From: Candidatus Methylomirabilota bacterium
GTDB lineage: Bacteria; Methylomirabilota; Methylomirabilia; Methylomirabilales; Methylomirabilaceae
Assembly (NCBI GenBank): GCA_016207095.1
Contig: JACQQF010000009.1
Coordinates: 1-54,401, forward strand
DNA: 54,401 bases
Direction: 5' to 3'
The translations under genes and the position numbers were made by a program. Positions 18,005 to 28,243 of the stretch are shown piece after piece. The first letter of the stretch is position 1. The number at the start of each line of letters is the position of its first letter. The notes under the pieces were generated by a model that did no database searches, was not told the DNA's origin, and saw only the letters and a program-made list of their open reading frames with translations.

Positions 18005-19816
18005 TCAAGCGGGCGCCGGCGCCGGGGCGACGGTCCCGTTTACGATGGCGTCGATTTGGGAAGCGTCCAGCACCTCCTCTTCCAGCAGGGCCTTGGCCAG
18101 GGCATGGAGGATTGCGAGCCGCTCCTTGATCAGCACCTTGGCCTTCTCGTAGTTCGTCATGACGATCTGCTTGACCTCCCGATCGATCTCCACCGCCGTC
18201 TGCTCGCTGTAGTCCTGATGCTGGGCGATCTCGCGCCCCAGAAAGATCATCTCTTCCCGCTTTCCGAACGTCAAGGGGCCCATTCTTTCACTCATGCCCC
18301 ACTCGCACACCATCTTCCTTGCCAGTTCCGTCGCCCGCTCGATATCGTTACCGGCCCCCGTAGTGATCTGGCCGAAGACCACCTCTTCGGCGACGCGCCC
18401 GCCCATCATGATCGCGATTTCGTTGAGCAGGTACTCTTTTTGATAGTTGTGCTTCTCGTCGATAGGCAGTTGCTGGGTCACACCAAGCGCCCTGCCCCTC
18501 GGGATGATCGTGACCTTGTGGATAGGGTCGGTCCCGGGAAGGGACTTCGCGACCAGGGTGTGCCCGGCCTCATGATAGGCAGTCACCTTCCGCTCTTCTT
18601 CACTGATGACGATGCTCTTTCGCTCGACCCCCATCAGTACCTTGTCCTTGGCGGTCTCGAAATCCTTCATGCACACGGTCTTCTTGTTCTGGCGGGCGGC
18701 AAGGAGGGCCGCCTCATTCACGAGATTGGCCAGATCAGCCCCCGAAAAGCCCGGCGTGCCCCGCGCCAGGACCGTCAGGTCAACATCGGCGTCGAGAGGA
18801 ATCTTCTTCGTGTGAACCCGCAGGATCCCTTCCCGTCCCTTGATGTCCGGTCGCGCCACGACGACCTGGCGGTCAAACCGCCCGGGCCGCAGGAGGGCCG
18901 GGTCCAGGACATCGGGGCGGTTGGTGGCCGCGATCAGGATCACCCCATCGTTCGACTCGAACCCATCCATCTCGACCAGGAGCTGGTTCAGGGTCTGCTC
19001 CCGCTCGTCATGACCGCCACCCAGGCCCGCCCCTCGGTGCCGCCCAACCGCGTCGATCTCATCCATGAAGATAATGCACGGCGCATGCTTCTTCCCTTGT
19101 TCGAACAGGTCCCGTACGCGCGAGGCTCCGACCCCCACGAACATCTCGACAAAGTCCGACCCCGAGATGCTGAAGAAGGGAACATTGGCCTCGCCGGCGA
19201 TGGCCCGAGCCAGGAGTGTCTTGCCCGTCCCCGGCGGGCCCATGAGCAGGACGCCCTTGGGGATCCGCCCGCCCAGTTTCTGGAACTTCGGGGGGTCCTT
19301 CAGGAACTCGATGATCTCCTGCAGCTCCTCTTTCGCCTCGTCGACACCCGCGACATCGGCAAAGGTGACCTTGCTCTGCTTGTCGGACGACAAGCGGGCT
19401 CGACTCTTGCCGAAGGACAGCGCCTTCGCTCCGCCGCCTTGCATCTGCCTCATGAAGAATATCCAGACGCCAATGAAGAGCAACATCGGAAGCCACGACA
19501 GCAGCATATTGATGTACCAGGGGTTGCCGTCCACCGGCTTGGCGGTGATGCGGACACCCCTCCGCCGCAGCTCCGAAATCATATCCTTGTCATCGGGGGT
19601 ATAGGTCCGGAAACTCTCGCCGCTCGTCAGTTTCCCCTTGATATCCGACCCCTTGACGACGACCTCAGAGACTTCACCCTTGGCCACGCGAGCCATGAAG
19701 TCACTGAAGATCATCTCCTTTTCCTGTGGCTGGCTTTGGTTGAAGATGTTGAAGACCAACACCATGATCAATCCGATAACGAGCCACAGTGCCAGATTCT
19801 TAAAGAACGGGTTCAA
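18005..19816 (-). CDS. ftsH: ATP-dependent zinc metalloprotease FtsH
   Basis: A 603-residue membrane AAA+ protease that degrades misassembled membrane proteins and short-lived regulators. Two membrane helices (about residues 6-26 and 103-123) flank a small periplasmic domain. Then come Walker A GPPGTGKT, Walker B IIFMDEID, the second region of homology ([20 protein letters not shown]) and the zinc motif HEAGH. I chose TTG at 19814-19816 because AGGAGG lies seven bases upstream and the protein then begins at the conserved [11 protein letters not shown]; the upstream GTG lies before that site. A good minus-strand promoter is at 19907-19935. Confidence 0.96.
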   Translation of the reverse strand: MNPFFKNLALWLVIGLIMVLVFNIFNQSQPQEKEMIFSDFMARVAKGEVSEVVVKGSDIKGKLTSGESFRTYTPDDKDMISELRRRGVRITAKPVDGNPWYINMLLSWLPMLLFIGVWIFFMRQMQGGGAKALSFGKSRARLSSDKQSKVTFADVAGVDEAKEELQEIIEFLKDPPKFQKLGGRIPKGVLLMGPPGTGKTLLARAIAGEANVPFFSISGSDFVEMFVGVGASRVRDLFEQGKKHAPCIIFMDEIDAVGRHRGAGLGGGHDEREQTLNQLLVEMDGFESNDGVILIAATNRPDVLDPALLRPGRFDRQVVVARPDIKGREGILRVHTKKIPLDADVDLTVLARGTPGFSGADLANLVNEAALLAARQNKKTVCMKDFETAKDKVLMGVERKSIVISEEERKVTAYHEAGHTLVAKSLPGTDPIHKVTIIPRGRALGVTQQLPIDEKHNYQKEYLLNEIAIMMGGRVAEEVVFGQITTGAGNDIERATELARKMVCEWGMSERMGPLTFGKREEMIFLGREIAQHQDYSEQTAVEIDREVKQIVMTNYEKAKVLIKERLAILHALAKALLEEEVLDASQIDAIVNGTVAPAPAPA

Positions 19817-19906
19817 CCTTGTACCTCCTGCCCCCACACCTTGTGCCGCATCCCCCTACGCGAGCCGTCAGATCCTTTCCTTTCAAGCCGTTTTCTCTTT
19901 ATATCT

Positions 19907-19935
19907 ATCATATACCTCGTTGTTTTTCAACGCAA
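19907..19935 (-). promoter_or_regulatory. Putative sigma-70-type promoter for ftsH
   Basis: On the minus strand, TTGCGT (19930-19935) and TATGAT (19907-19912) are separated by 17 bases in an A+T-rich island 90 bases upstream of the ftsH start. It is the only clear promoter-like match in the tilS-ftsH gap and may drive the whole ftsH-folP-cdaA run. Confidence 0.55.
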
Positions 19936-20052
19936 AAGCCATGTCGGATCGTCGTTTCGGCCCATCGGGGAGTGTCTGGCACATTTCGGCGGGCGGGAGT
20001 GAAGGCCTCACAGCCCATCGGCCCTGCCCGCCTACCCAGCTTCCGACTCCTT

Positions 20053-21501
20053 TCAGGAATCGCCCTGATCGATGAGAGGCCTGCCGAGCTCTGCTTTCGG
20101 CGCCCCTGTGTAGGCCGCTCGCACCCTGAGGATTCGCTGTGTCGAGTCAGTCACCTTGAACCGTTCATCCACTCGGAAGCCTACCACCCATGCAATCTCA
20201 CCGCCCGATACCACCAGTGGCACAGTCCAACGTTGGTCGCGTGGCACCCTTGCGTCCACAAAGAAATCCTGAAGCTTCTTACGCCCTCGCATGCCAAGAG
20301 GGACGAACCGATCGCCCCGCTCCCAGAACCGGACGACCAACTCCCCCCCGGCGCGGTCTGCATCCAATAGCGCCGTCCACGGATCACCGGCAAGCAGACC
20401 ACCCGTCGCTCCCTCAAGGGTGTCGGTCCGGAATCTGAGTGAGCACGTGGGAAGCTCGGTCTGCCCCGGCACGGCAAGACAGATGGGCCGACCGCTGTCC
20501 CGGGCTCCATGCGCTCTCAGCGACAGGATCAAACGATCACCTGCCTTCGTCGCGCGGATGCCGCCCGAGAGGTGCAAGACACCTTGGGCCTTATTGCTCA
20601 GCAGGAGTCGCTCGAGGGCCAACGTGTGCCGAAAGCTGAATCCCGGGCCGCCCCCAAGCAGATGGGCGCTCCGCCGGAGGATGCGTCGCCTGAGGCCCGT
20701 GGGGACGGGTGAGGCGTGAGGGACGGACAGGACCAATTCGCGATCTGATCGAAAGATCACCACGGCGGGAAGCTGTTCCTCCGTCATCGCGGTGAGCAGC
20801 GCGTCCTCTGCTTCGAAGATCGCCGCAGCAGAGGCCAGGGCTTCGGCAACACGAGGGTTATACCCCTTCGCCAGCTCGGGCAGGAGTTGTAGACGGATCC
20901 GATTCCGACTATACGATAAGAGGTGGTTGGACGAATCCTCGACATAGGGGATCACCTGGTGTCGGGCATACGCCTCGATCTCCTCGCGAGAACACTCGAT
21001 CAACGGTCGAATAATCCGGCCTCTCACTGGGGGGATCCCGCCAAGCCCGCGCGTCCCGGAACCGCGGAGCAGATTCATCAGCACGGTCTCGGCTTGATCA
21101 TCCTGGTGATGGCCCATGGCGATCCTGGTCGCCCCCTGCTCGTCCGCTACCCGCTCGATAAACCGGTAACGGAGATTTCTGGCGGCGTTCTGTAGTGATC
21201 CGCCCGGTCGGTCTCGAAGCGCCGTCGCATCGGCGGCCGTGATGGTCGCAGGGACCTCATGCCTCTCGCACTGGCGACCCACAAAGGCAGCCGCCTCTGC
21301 CGACTCAGTCCCCCGCAAGCCATGGTCCAAATGGGCCACATGAAGGGACAGGCGATAGCGCTCGCGCAACTCCAAAAGGACGCGCAGAAGTACCATCGAA
21401 TCAACGCCCCCGGAGACGCCGATGACCACCGTCTCGCCCGGCGTCAGCATCCGATGCCGGTCGATGGTGCGTTGAACCCTCTGGAGCAGCGCGTCGCTCA
21501 T
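20053..21501 (-). CDS. tilS: tRNA(Ile)-lysidine synthetase
   Basis: A 482-residue N-type ATP pyrophosphatase that converts C34 of the CAU-anticodon tRNA-Ile to lysidine, so it reads AUA. The PP-loop SGGVDSMVLLR is at about residues 30-40, with HLDHGLRGTES and GHHQDDQAETVLMNLLRGSG following. The C-terminal substrate-binding part contains RKKLQDFFVDARVPRDQRW, which is well conserved in TilS. The ATG at 21499-21501 has only a weak ribosome binding site; an in-frame extension upstream has no recognisable conservation. It precedes ftsH, a frequent pairing. Confidence 0.93.
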   Translation of the reverse strand: MSDALLQRVQRTIDRHRMLTPGETVVIGVSGGVDSMVLLRVLLELRERYRLSLHVAHLDHGLRGTESAEAAAFVGRQCERHEVPATITAADATALRDRPGGSLQNAARNLRYRFIERVADEQGATRIAMGHHQDDQAETVLMNLLRGSGTRGLGGIPPVRGRIIRPLIECSREEIEAYARHQVIPYVEDSSNHLLSYSRNRIRLQLLPELAKGYNPRVAEALASAAAIFEAEDALLTAMTEEQLPAVVIFRSDRELVLSVPHASPVPTGLRRRILRRSAHLLGGGPGFSFRHTLALERLLLSNKAQGVLHLSGGIRATKAGDRLILSLRAHGARDSGRPICLAVPGQTELPTCSLRFRTDTLEGATGGLLAGDPWTALLDADRAGGELVVRFWERGDRFVPLGMRGRKKLQDFFVDARVPRDQRWTVPLVVSGGEIAWVVGFRVDERFKVTDSTQRILRVRAAYTGAPKAELGRPLIDQGDS

Positions 21502-21827
21502 TGAGTCAAATCCGCAAACTCGCCTGGGGCGGCCATCCGCTGAGGACCCTCCTCCCTTACTGTAGTGAGGCACCCAGCCTCTGTCAACAGGAATTGATGC
21601 GGTCGCCTCCGTCCGTTCAAGCAACGCGGATGGGGCCTTCAACGGAAGATCCGAACGCTGTCGCCGGGCTTCCGGCAGATCATGCCCACTATCCTCCAGA
21701 CGGGGGCGTTCCTGGACATCACTGCCGCCGCTGCCAGGGCGCCGGACGTGGCCTGCGGCCCCTGCATAGGGTACGCGGGCAGGCACCGGTCGTGATTCCG
21801 GTCACTCCGAAACACAGGCGGCAACGA
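21502..21827. other. Gap between the phosphatase gene and tilS, nothing recognised
   Basis: About 326 bases. Open frames exist on both strands, including an in-frame extension of tilS, but none has a ribosome binding site or recognisable motif. No tRNA fold, terminator with a T-run or inverted-repeat element end was found. It may hold a decayed gene or the promoter of tilS. Confidence 0.5.
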
Positions 21828-22478
21828 TCAGCGACGGGAGCCGAGGATTGCCGCGCGGGATGCGTTATCGAGCGGGTTCGAAACCTGGATGAGCTCACGT
21901 GAGGGAAGGATGAGGCAGGTCAATTTGTTGCCATAGACGCAGGCCGTGTCGATGCCGATCCGGTCCTCCGCCATAAGAACCTCCCGCATCGGCGTATGAC
22001 CGAAGACGACCGTCTTGGGGTAGCGGCCCGGAAAGGCGTAAAACTCTTCGCGAATCCAGAGAAGATCCTTGGGGTCCTGCTGCTCCAGCGGGATGCCCGG
22101 CCTGGTCCCACCGTGCACAAAGAGATACTCATCGGTGTCATAGTACAGACGCAAACAGCTCAGAAAGTCAAGGTGGGCCGCCGGGAAGCTGCTCAGCCCG
22201 GCATAGCTTTCCATCGTCTCGGTCCCACCGTTGTAGAGAAACAGGAAGCGCTCCTTTCCCTGCAGGTAGTCGAGAAACATCCGCTCGTGATTCCCCATGA
22301 GAAAGGTAAGGCGACCCTTGAGACCGAGCAGGTAGTCGATCACCCCCTTCGAGTCCGGACCACGATCAACATAGTCCCCCATGAAGACCACCTCGTCCGT
22401 CTCGGACGGGTGGATCTGGTCCATGAGGCGCCGCAGGGGGTCAAGACAGCCGTGAATGTCCCCGATGGCGTAGATCAA
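21828..22478 (-). CDS. Serine/threonine protein phosphatase-like metallophosphoesterase (PrpA/ApaH-like)
   Basis: A 216-residue calcineurin-type phosphoesterase. The three metal-binding motifs are intact: GDIHG at residues 6-10, GDYVDRGPDS at about 34-43 and GNHE at about 62-65. Later metal-ligand histidines are in FVHGGTRPG and VVFGHTPM. Length and motifs fit PrpA/PrpB-type protein phosphatases of phage lambda type; diadenosine tetraphosphatase is less likely because ApaH is longer. The start is TTG (22476-22478) with GGGAG six bases upstream. A strong hairpin at 22541-22567 separates it from the gene upstream. Confidence 0.85.
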   Translation of the reverse strand: MIYAIGDIHGCLDPLRRLMDQIHPSETDEVVFMGDYVDRGPDSKGVIDYLLGLKGRLTFLMGNHERMFLDYLQGKERFLFLYNGGTETMESYAGLSSFPAAHLDFLSCLRLYYDTDEYLFVHGGTRPGIPLEQQDPKDLLWIREEFYAFPGRYPKTVVFGHTPMREVLMAEDRIGIDTACVYGNKLTCLILPSRELIQVSNPLDNASRAAILGSRR

Positions 22479-22540
22479 TCGCGACTCCCGTACATTCCCT
22501 TCAGATCATTTTGTGGAACACTCGGATGGCTGAAACAACA

Positions 22541-22567
22541 AGAGCTCGCAATCATGCTGCGAGCTCT
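22541..22567 (-). terminator. Hairpin terminator downstream of the 81-residue gene
   Basis: A perfect 10-base stem, AGAGCTCGCA with TGCGAGCTCT, and a 7-base loop. On the minus strand it is followed by TTGTTGTTTC, an imperfect T-rich tract. It is placed 33 bases after the stop of the gene at 22600-22845, so Rho-independent termination of that minus-strand transcript is the simplest reading. Confidence 0.65.
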
Positions 22568-22599
22568 CTGTGAGTCAGTCTGAATCGTGGGAGCCCGAA

Positions 22600-22845
22600 C
22601 TACTTATGACCGATGGCGTCCAAGACTCGTGCGATGTCTTCCTTGACAAGGGTGTTGATCTTTAACCGTGAAAGAATATCCGGCTGATGCTTCGCCAGAT
22701 GCTGAATGAGAGCCGTGCCATCAAGCGGCGACCCGTGGGGCTGCGTATCGAGGATCCAATCCGTCAGCAGGTCCTTATACAACCTGCGTGTACCTGGATC
22801 ACGATACAGGATATCCAAGACTTCCTTGGCCAATGGCTCGTCCAT
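22600..22845 (-). CDS. Hypothetical 81-residue protein
   Basis: A small, soluble, mostly helical protein beginning MDEPLAKEVLDILYRDPGTR and ending VLDAIGHK. No family was recognised. It looks real: AGGAGG stands four bases before the ATG, codon use is ordinary, and a hairpin terminator follows. The residues are mixed charge, with no cysteines, no membrane segment and no signal peptide. It could be a small regulator or a partner of a neighbouring protein, but nothing in the sequence says which. Confidence 0.7.
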   Translation of the reverse strand: MDEPLAKEVLDILYRDPGTRRLYKDLLTDWILDTQPHGSPLDGTALIQHLAKHQPDILSRLKINTLVKEDIARVLDAIGHK

Positions 22846-22936
22846 CGTCCCTCCTTTATCTCCCCTGGGAGAAGAATATCACCTTCTTGCCCGATTCACA
22901 AGCGCAAAGTTCGGGTGGCGAAGGGCGGCGAGCCTG

Positions 22937-23143
22937 CTACGATTCGAACGCCGCTGTTCCGCCCTTCAGGAAGTTCTCCCGCGCTTCGAGCAGCGTGTCC
23001 AGGAATGCATTGAACTCATGTTTATAAAAGCTCAACTGGAGAAACTCGTACTGGACGATGAACGTCTCCTCCTCGTCATCGAACCAGATTGCGGTCACCG
23101 TGCCATGCTTGTTGCTCTTCTGAGCCAGATTCTTAATCGCCAC
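22937..23143 (-). CDS. Hypothetical 68-residue protein
   Basis: Begins at GTG (23141-23143) with AAGGAG five bases upstream, and reads MAIKNLAQKSNKHGTVTAIW followed by an acidic and aromatic stretch with FDDEEETF and YKHEFNAFLDTLLEARENF. No family was recognised. The pattern of short beta strands followed by an amphipathic helix suggests a small folded domain. It starts 36 bases after the membrane-protein gene at 23180 ends, so the two may share a transcript. Confidence 0.6.
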   Translation of the reverse strand: MAIKNLAQKSNKHGTVTAIWFDDEEETFIVQYEFLQLSFYKHEFNAFLDTLLEARENFLKGGTAAFES

Positions 23144-23179
23144 GAGGTTCTCCTTGAGGGCTAGCCCCTGGTGGGCCGG

Positions 23180-23956
23180 TCAAAGCGGGATGGCGGTCAC
23201 GCCCCAGAGATAGCGCCCTAGAAACTCTCCGATCATCGCGGTCAGGATCGCGATGTAGAAAAAGCCTGTAGCCGCTTGGACGTTCGGGATGCGCAGGGTA
23301 TCCCAGATCACGCATGCAAGTATGAACGAGCCGAGAATCCCAATCAGCAGACGACCAAGCAAGACCAGTCCATACGAGGTCGAGAGAAGCCCGATCCGTG
23401 CTGCTGCCTCGGCCCCACCGAACAGGTAGAGGACACCCACGTTCGCTACCAACAAGAGGCCCTGCAATACGGTCGCCAGCAGAAAGAGGTTGGCGACGCG
23501 ACGGATCAGCGCCACAGGCAGTTCCGGATCTCTGAGATAATAGTGTCCAAGCAGCATACCGATCAGGGCCGAGCCCAGCAGGAGGGTTGATGCCAGCGTG
23601 ACCGCCACGTGCGCCGCGGTCTCGGGCGACAAGGACGCTCTATTGAGAGCGGTAAGAGATGGGAGGAATACCCCCATCGACCCCACCGCCAGGCTTAGCC
23701 GGAGCGCAAGCGTCGACCATCGCTTCGGGACGATCCAGAGTGAGCCACCGTAGAATAGGAGTGACAGGAACAAGCTGATCAGGGCCGATGTCGGGCTGAC
23801 CCATATTCCCAATCCCACGGCGATGGCAAGGATCAACACGCAGGTCTGGAAGAACCCTCGCCTGATCAGGTCCGAGGGCAGCAGCGCCAAGCAAAACAGA
23901 CTTCCGACTGCAAGCTCCTGCACGGCGCGAAGAACGGGGCGAGCGATCTCTGTCAC
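23180..23956 (-). CDS. Multi-pass membrane protein of unknown function
   Basis: A 258-residue protein with about seven or eight hydrophobic segments spread over its whole length and few charged residues. It starts at GTG with a GGGGGA run upstream. A loop reading GHYYLRDPELPVALIRR near the middle could hold a ligand-binding histidine and may be the best handle for homology searches. No transporter or enzyme signature was recognised; a haem- or quinone-linked membrane subunit is one possibility but is only a guess. Confidence 0.65.
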   Translation of the reverse strand: MTEIARPVLRAVQELAVGSLFCLALLPSDLIRRGFFQTCVLILAIAVGLGIWVSPTSALISLFLSLLFYGGSLWIVPKRWSTLALRLSLAVGSMGVFLPSLTALNRASLSPETAAHVAVTLASTLLLGSALIGMLLGHYYLRDPELPVALIRRVANLFLLATVLQGLLLVANVGVLYLFGGAEAAARIGLLSTSYGLVLLGRLLIGILGSFILACVIWDTLRIPNVQAATGFFYIAILTAMIGEFLGRYLWGVTAIPL

Positions 23957-24036
23957 GCGCTATCCCCCAGATATGTGCCCCTGGCGGTTCTAGAGGGGGT
24001 CAACGCGATCTCGGCACCTGCCGCGCCTCGCATTGA

Positions 24037-25188
24037 TCACTCGATCTCAAACTCTGGAAGACCCTTCGGGAACTTGGTCAGATTCCGACATCCGGTCGAG
24101 GTGACAACCACAAGGTCCTCAATCCTGACCGCACCGGCGTCCAGATAGTAGAGTCCCGGTTCGACCGTCACCACGTATCCGCTCTTGACGACCGCGCCCG
24201 TCTTACTGATCCGAGGCGGCTCGTGGATGTCAAGGCCCAGGCCATGGCCGGTCCCGTGGAAGAACCCCTGCATTCGGCCCCCGACCATGCCGGTGGTGAA
24301 GCCGTCCCTTTCCAGCACGTGGTTCACCTCCGAATGGATCGCCTTGCCGTCCGCCCCGTCCCTGATCAATTCGATCCCGCGTTCCTGGGCGTTGAGGACC
24401 GAGCGATACATTGCCTTGAGCCTTGGCGACGCCCTGCCCTTCACCACCGTCCGGGTCATGTCCGCGAAATAACGGCTCCGCCCCGACCGCGGAAAGACGT
24501 CCATGACGATCGATTCGTTCGCCCGGATCGGCCCGGCTCCTTGATGGTGCGGATCGACACCATGGACCCCGGCAGCCACGATGGTATGCTGTGCGATGCA
24601 GTCCGACTCCATCAGTTTCACGTTGATGATCTTCTTGAGCGCCTCCGAGGTCAGCAGTTCGCCATCTAAGCGGAGGAAGCCGTCGCCTCCCACCTTGGCG
24701 GCTCGAATCGCCCCCATCGCGGCGTCCACGGCCTCTTCCGTGGCACGCTGTGTGGCGGTGATATGTTCAATCTCCTCTTCGCTCTTGACTACTCGCTCGT
24801 CGAAGAACGGCTCTCGCTTCACGGTCAGGGTATAGCCCCGTGCCCGGAGTGAGTCGGCGTACTCGATCCCGAAGTTACCGGGGACCAGAAGACGGCTGGC
24901 TTTTCGCTCAAGCAGCACCATGTCCAGGACATCCAGCAACCCCGGGGGCTTCGTCCCGCTCTCCCTGAGCCTGGCCTCGTACGCGCTGTACGAGAGCACG
25001 GTGTCCACCCTCCCCTGGCTCCTGGCGCGGTCGACCTCCAGGTCGCTCATCACCAGGATCTTCTCCTCCCCGCATTGGATGAACATGAACGGATCCGGCG
25101 CCAGAAACCCGGTCGCGTAGTACAGGTTCGAATCGATCTCACTGGCGGCGATCATGACGATCGCATCGCAGCCGTTCAGCGTCGCCAC
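24037..25188 (-). CDS. M24-family Xaa-Pro peptidase (aminopeptidase P/prolidase type)
   Basis: A 383-residue pita-bread metallopeptidase that removes residues next to proline. The five metal ligands can be placed: Asp in VMDVFPRSG and in FADMTRTVV, His in FFHGTGHGLGLDIHE, Glu in TVEPGLYY and Glu in GAVRIEDLVVV. The N-terminal creatinase-like domain (about residues 1-125) is present. PepP and PepQ types cannot be separated by eye. The start is GTG at 25186-25188, preceded by AAGGGA. It follows the small membrane-protein gene by 13 bases and is probably cotranscribed with it. Confidence 0.88.
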   Translation of the reverse strand: MATLNGCDAIVMIAASEIDSNLYYATGFLAPDPFMFIQCGEEKILVMSDLEVDRARSQGRVDTVLSYSAYEARLRESGTKPPGLLDVLDMVLLERKASRLLVPGNFGIEYADSLRARGYTLTVKREPFFDERVVKSEEEIEHITATQRATEEAVDAAMGAIRAAKVGGDGFLRLDGELLTSEALKKIINVKLMESDCIAQHTIVAAGVHGVDPHHQGAGPIRANESIVMDVFPRSGRSRYFADMTRTVVKGRASPRLKAMYRSVLNAQERGIELIRDGADGKAIHSEVNHVLERDGFTTGMVGGRMQGFFHGTGHGLGLDIHEPPRISKTGAVVKSGYVVTVEPGLYYLDAGAVRIEDLVVVTSTGCRNLTKFPKGLPEFEIE

Positions 25189-25201
25189 AGAAGCGTCCCT
25201 T

Positions 25202-25474
25202 TCAATCGGAGAGAATTACCTTGCCCATGCCGACCGCCGCAAAGAGCCCAAGAGTCCACAGCCAGGGAAACGCGCCGGTATAATACCAGATGATGACCGG
25301 ATAGACCGGGGCCGAGATCGGCAGCAGGGCAGTCGCCACGAACATTCCTCTCATCCCCCATGCGGCGCTGTACCCGGCCAGCATGACGCCGAAGAGGACC
25401 AGCATCAACGCCACCCAAGAAAACCCGTAGCAAATGCCCCAGATGGCCGGACCTCTGGGTGCCGCTCGCGCCAT
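25202..25474 (-). CDS. Small membrane protein, two to three helices, unknown function
   Basis: A 90-residue hydrophobic protein: an N-terminal MARAAPRGPAIWG, then helices at about residues 14-38, 42-64 and 69-86. No motif was recognised. The ATG has GGGAGA upstream. It sits between the inverted-repeat element at 25501-25599 and the M24 peptidase gene, and could be a partner of either the peptidase or an absent protein. Confidence 0.6.
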   Translation of the reverse strand: MARAAPRGPAIWGICYGFSWVALMLVLFGVMLAGYSAAWGMRGMFVATALLPISAPVYPVIIWYYTGAFPWLWTLGLFAAVGMGKVILSD

Positions 25475-25500
25475 CGACGACGTCTCCCGATACCGCCTCG

Positions 25501-27098
<1,598 letters not shown>

Positions 27099-27117
27099 AA
27101 GTCCCTCGTTCATTGCG

Positions 27118-27146
27118 ACTCTACCCCGAGTCGGCGAGGAAGTCAA
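27118..27146 (-). promoter_or_regulatory. Putative thiC promoter
   Basis: Minus strand: TTGACT (27141-27146), a 17-base spacer and TAGAGT (27118-27123), about 20 bases before the 5' end of the riboswitch. The position is as expected for a leader transcript that starts with the THI box. Confidence 0.6.
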
Positions 27147-27244
27147 CTTTCTCCGACGGCTGGAGTGCGACCAGCACTGAACTCGCGGACGGACGGCAGA
27201 GGTCATTGTGGTTTCATAGACACAGCCACCTCGAACCCTGCCTC

Positions 27245-27346
27245 GTGCCGTTCCAACTTGTTTCGGCTAATGGCAGAGAGTGACGCAGCACATACGTCGC
27301 TTTCACCGAAGCATCACTGTATCGGCGCAAATAGTTGGAACGGCAC
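27245..27346. repeat. Decayed inverted-repeat element (about 102 bp)
   Basis: Ends GTGCCGTTCCAACTTG and AATAGTTGGAACGGCAC; the 13 terminal bases are perfect inverted repeats. TTTCGGCTAATGGC near the left end resembles the reverse complement of the inner right-end piece of the family B copies. The interior otherwise differs from both full families, and the flanking TAG/CTA is missing. Confidence 0.8.
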
Positions 27347-27553
27347 CAGCAGTTTCAGCGGCAGATTGGCACAGCAAGGCACCGTACGTCCCCATGCGTC
27401 CCAATCGTAATGCATCGTGCCCAGTTTCGTAAACGATTGTGACGTGATACTATGTCAGGGCGAGGCGATGAAACCCTTGCGAACTCGGTTGAGGATACCA
27501 TTCCCCTCTCCTAGCGTCCAGACTCGCCCTCACCCTCAAAAGGAGGAGTCCCC

Positions 27554-28018
27554 ATGGCCGAGCTGATCCATGTCTCCAAGGTGAAGATCGTGAAGGACAA
27601 AGGCCCGGTCCGCCGGGCCTACATCGAGGCCTTTCCCGAGCCCGTACGATACGGGGTCCACGGCGGGATCAAGAAGTTTTACGGGGTGGAGCCGGAGGAG
27701 GAACTGCCCACCACCCTCGACCACATCATCGCTGCGGTGGCCGGGTGAATGACCGGCACGCTAGCCGTGGCGCTAGCAGCGCGCAAGATCCCGACCCAGC
27801 CCGATCGCCTGTCATCGGAAGTCGAGGGGTTCATCGAGAACGTGGACGGCAAGCCCCTGATCACGAGGATCAAGGTCCACTACGCGGTCAAGGTCCCCAA
27901 GGGCAAGCGCGAGGAGGCCCTGCGCGCCATCGAGGTCCATGAAAAAGGCTGCCCCGCCTCTCAGTCTGTGCAGCGCGGCATCGCCATCGAATGGGACGGG
28001 ACGGTGGTAGAGGAATAG
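27554..28018 (+). CDS. OsmC-family peroxidase-like protein with probable selenocysteine (TGA at 27746-27748)
   Basis: Read through the in-frame TGA, this is one 154-residue OsmC/Ohr-family protein, the usual length. The N-terminal half ends TTLDHIIAAVAG, then TGA (codon 65), then MTGTLAVALAARKI. In the family a redox cysteine that attacks hydroperoxides sits exactly at that helix start. The second cysteine is in EKGCPASQSV (about residue 133). A stem GCTAGC/GCTAGC with loop CGTGGC lies 12 to 29 bases after the TGA, a plausible bacterial SECIS. The AAGGAGG site seven bases before ATG supports the start. Two separate genes or a pseudogene are the alternatives; the exact match to the active site argues against both. 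Confidence 0.82.
27760..27777 (+). promoter_or_regulatory. Candidate bacterial SECIS hairpin in the OsmC-like gene
   Basis: Stem GCTAGC (27760-27765) and GCTAGC (27772-27777) with a six-base loop CGTGGC. The loop begins 18 bases after the TGA and has G at its second position followed by U. Loop distance and an early loop G agree with what is known of bacterial SelB-binding elements. It lies inside the coding sequence, as bacterial SECIS elements do. Confidence 0.5.
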
Positions 28019-28118
28019 CCGTAGGGTCTGTGTGGCATCGTCTCTTCTCGAGCAGCGACCAACGAGCCGGCACACGTCAGCCCCTCAATCAAAAAAAGAC
28101 ATAAGAGGAGGCGCAACT

Positions 28119-28240
28119 ATGCGAGCCGCACTGCTTCCTAAGGTGCGATTCAGGGCGGTGATCACCAACTGAGACAGGTGGGGAGAAACGGCCGAGGATA
28201 CTGCACCTGAAACAGGTAGGAGGAAGGCTCCCCAGCGTGC
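28119..28240 (+). other. Unexplained small ORF and possible structured RNA between osmC-like and rtcB
   Basis: AGAGGAGG stands eight bases before ATG (28119), which opens a 17-codon ORF starting MRAALLPKVR and ending at 28172. After it come a short hairpin ACCTG-AAA-CAGGT (about 28205-28217) and a longer pairing of GGGGAG (about 28180) with CTCCCC (about 28229). MRAALLPK is a common opening of zinc alcohol dehydrogenases, so this could be a stub of a lost gene, or the whole piece could be a small RNA. No known RNA family was recognised. The region is convergent to rtcB. Confidence 0.3.
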
Positions 28241-28243
28241 GCG

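Noticed and set aside
18056-20002. 648-codon plus-strand open frame
   Set aside because: Antisense to ftsH; the composition is that of a mirrored G+C-rich gene.
21860-21890. tRNA T-loop-like GGTTCGAAACC
   Set aside because: It lies within the phosphatase coding sequence and no cloverleaf could be drawn around it.
27746-27748. TGA as a simple nonsense mutation or sequencing error
   Set aside because: Three independent genes in the window have TGA (never TAA or TAG) exactly at the redox cysteine codon, with no other damage; chance or error is unlikely.
28119-28172. Selenocysteine read-through of the 17-codon ORF
   Set aside because: Translation past its TGA gives no family similarity and runs antisense into rtcB.
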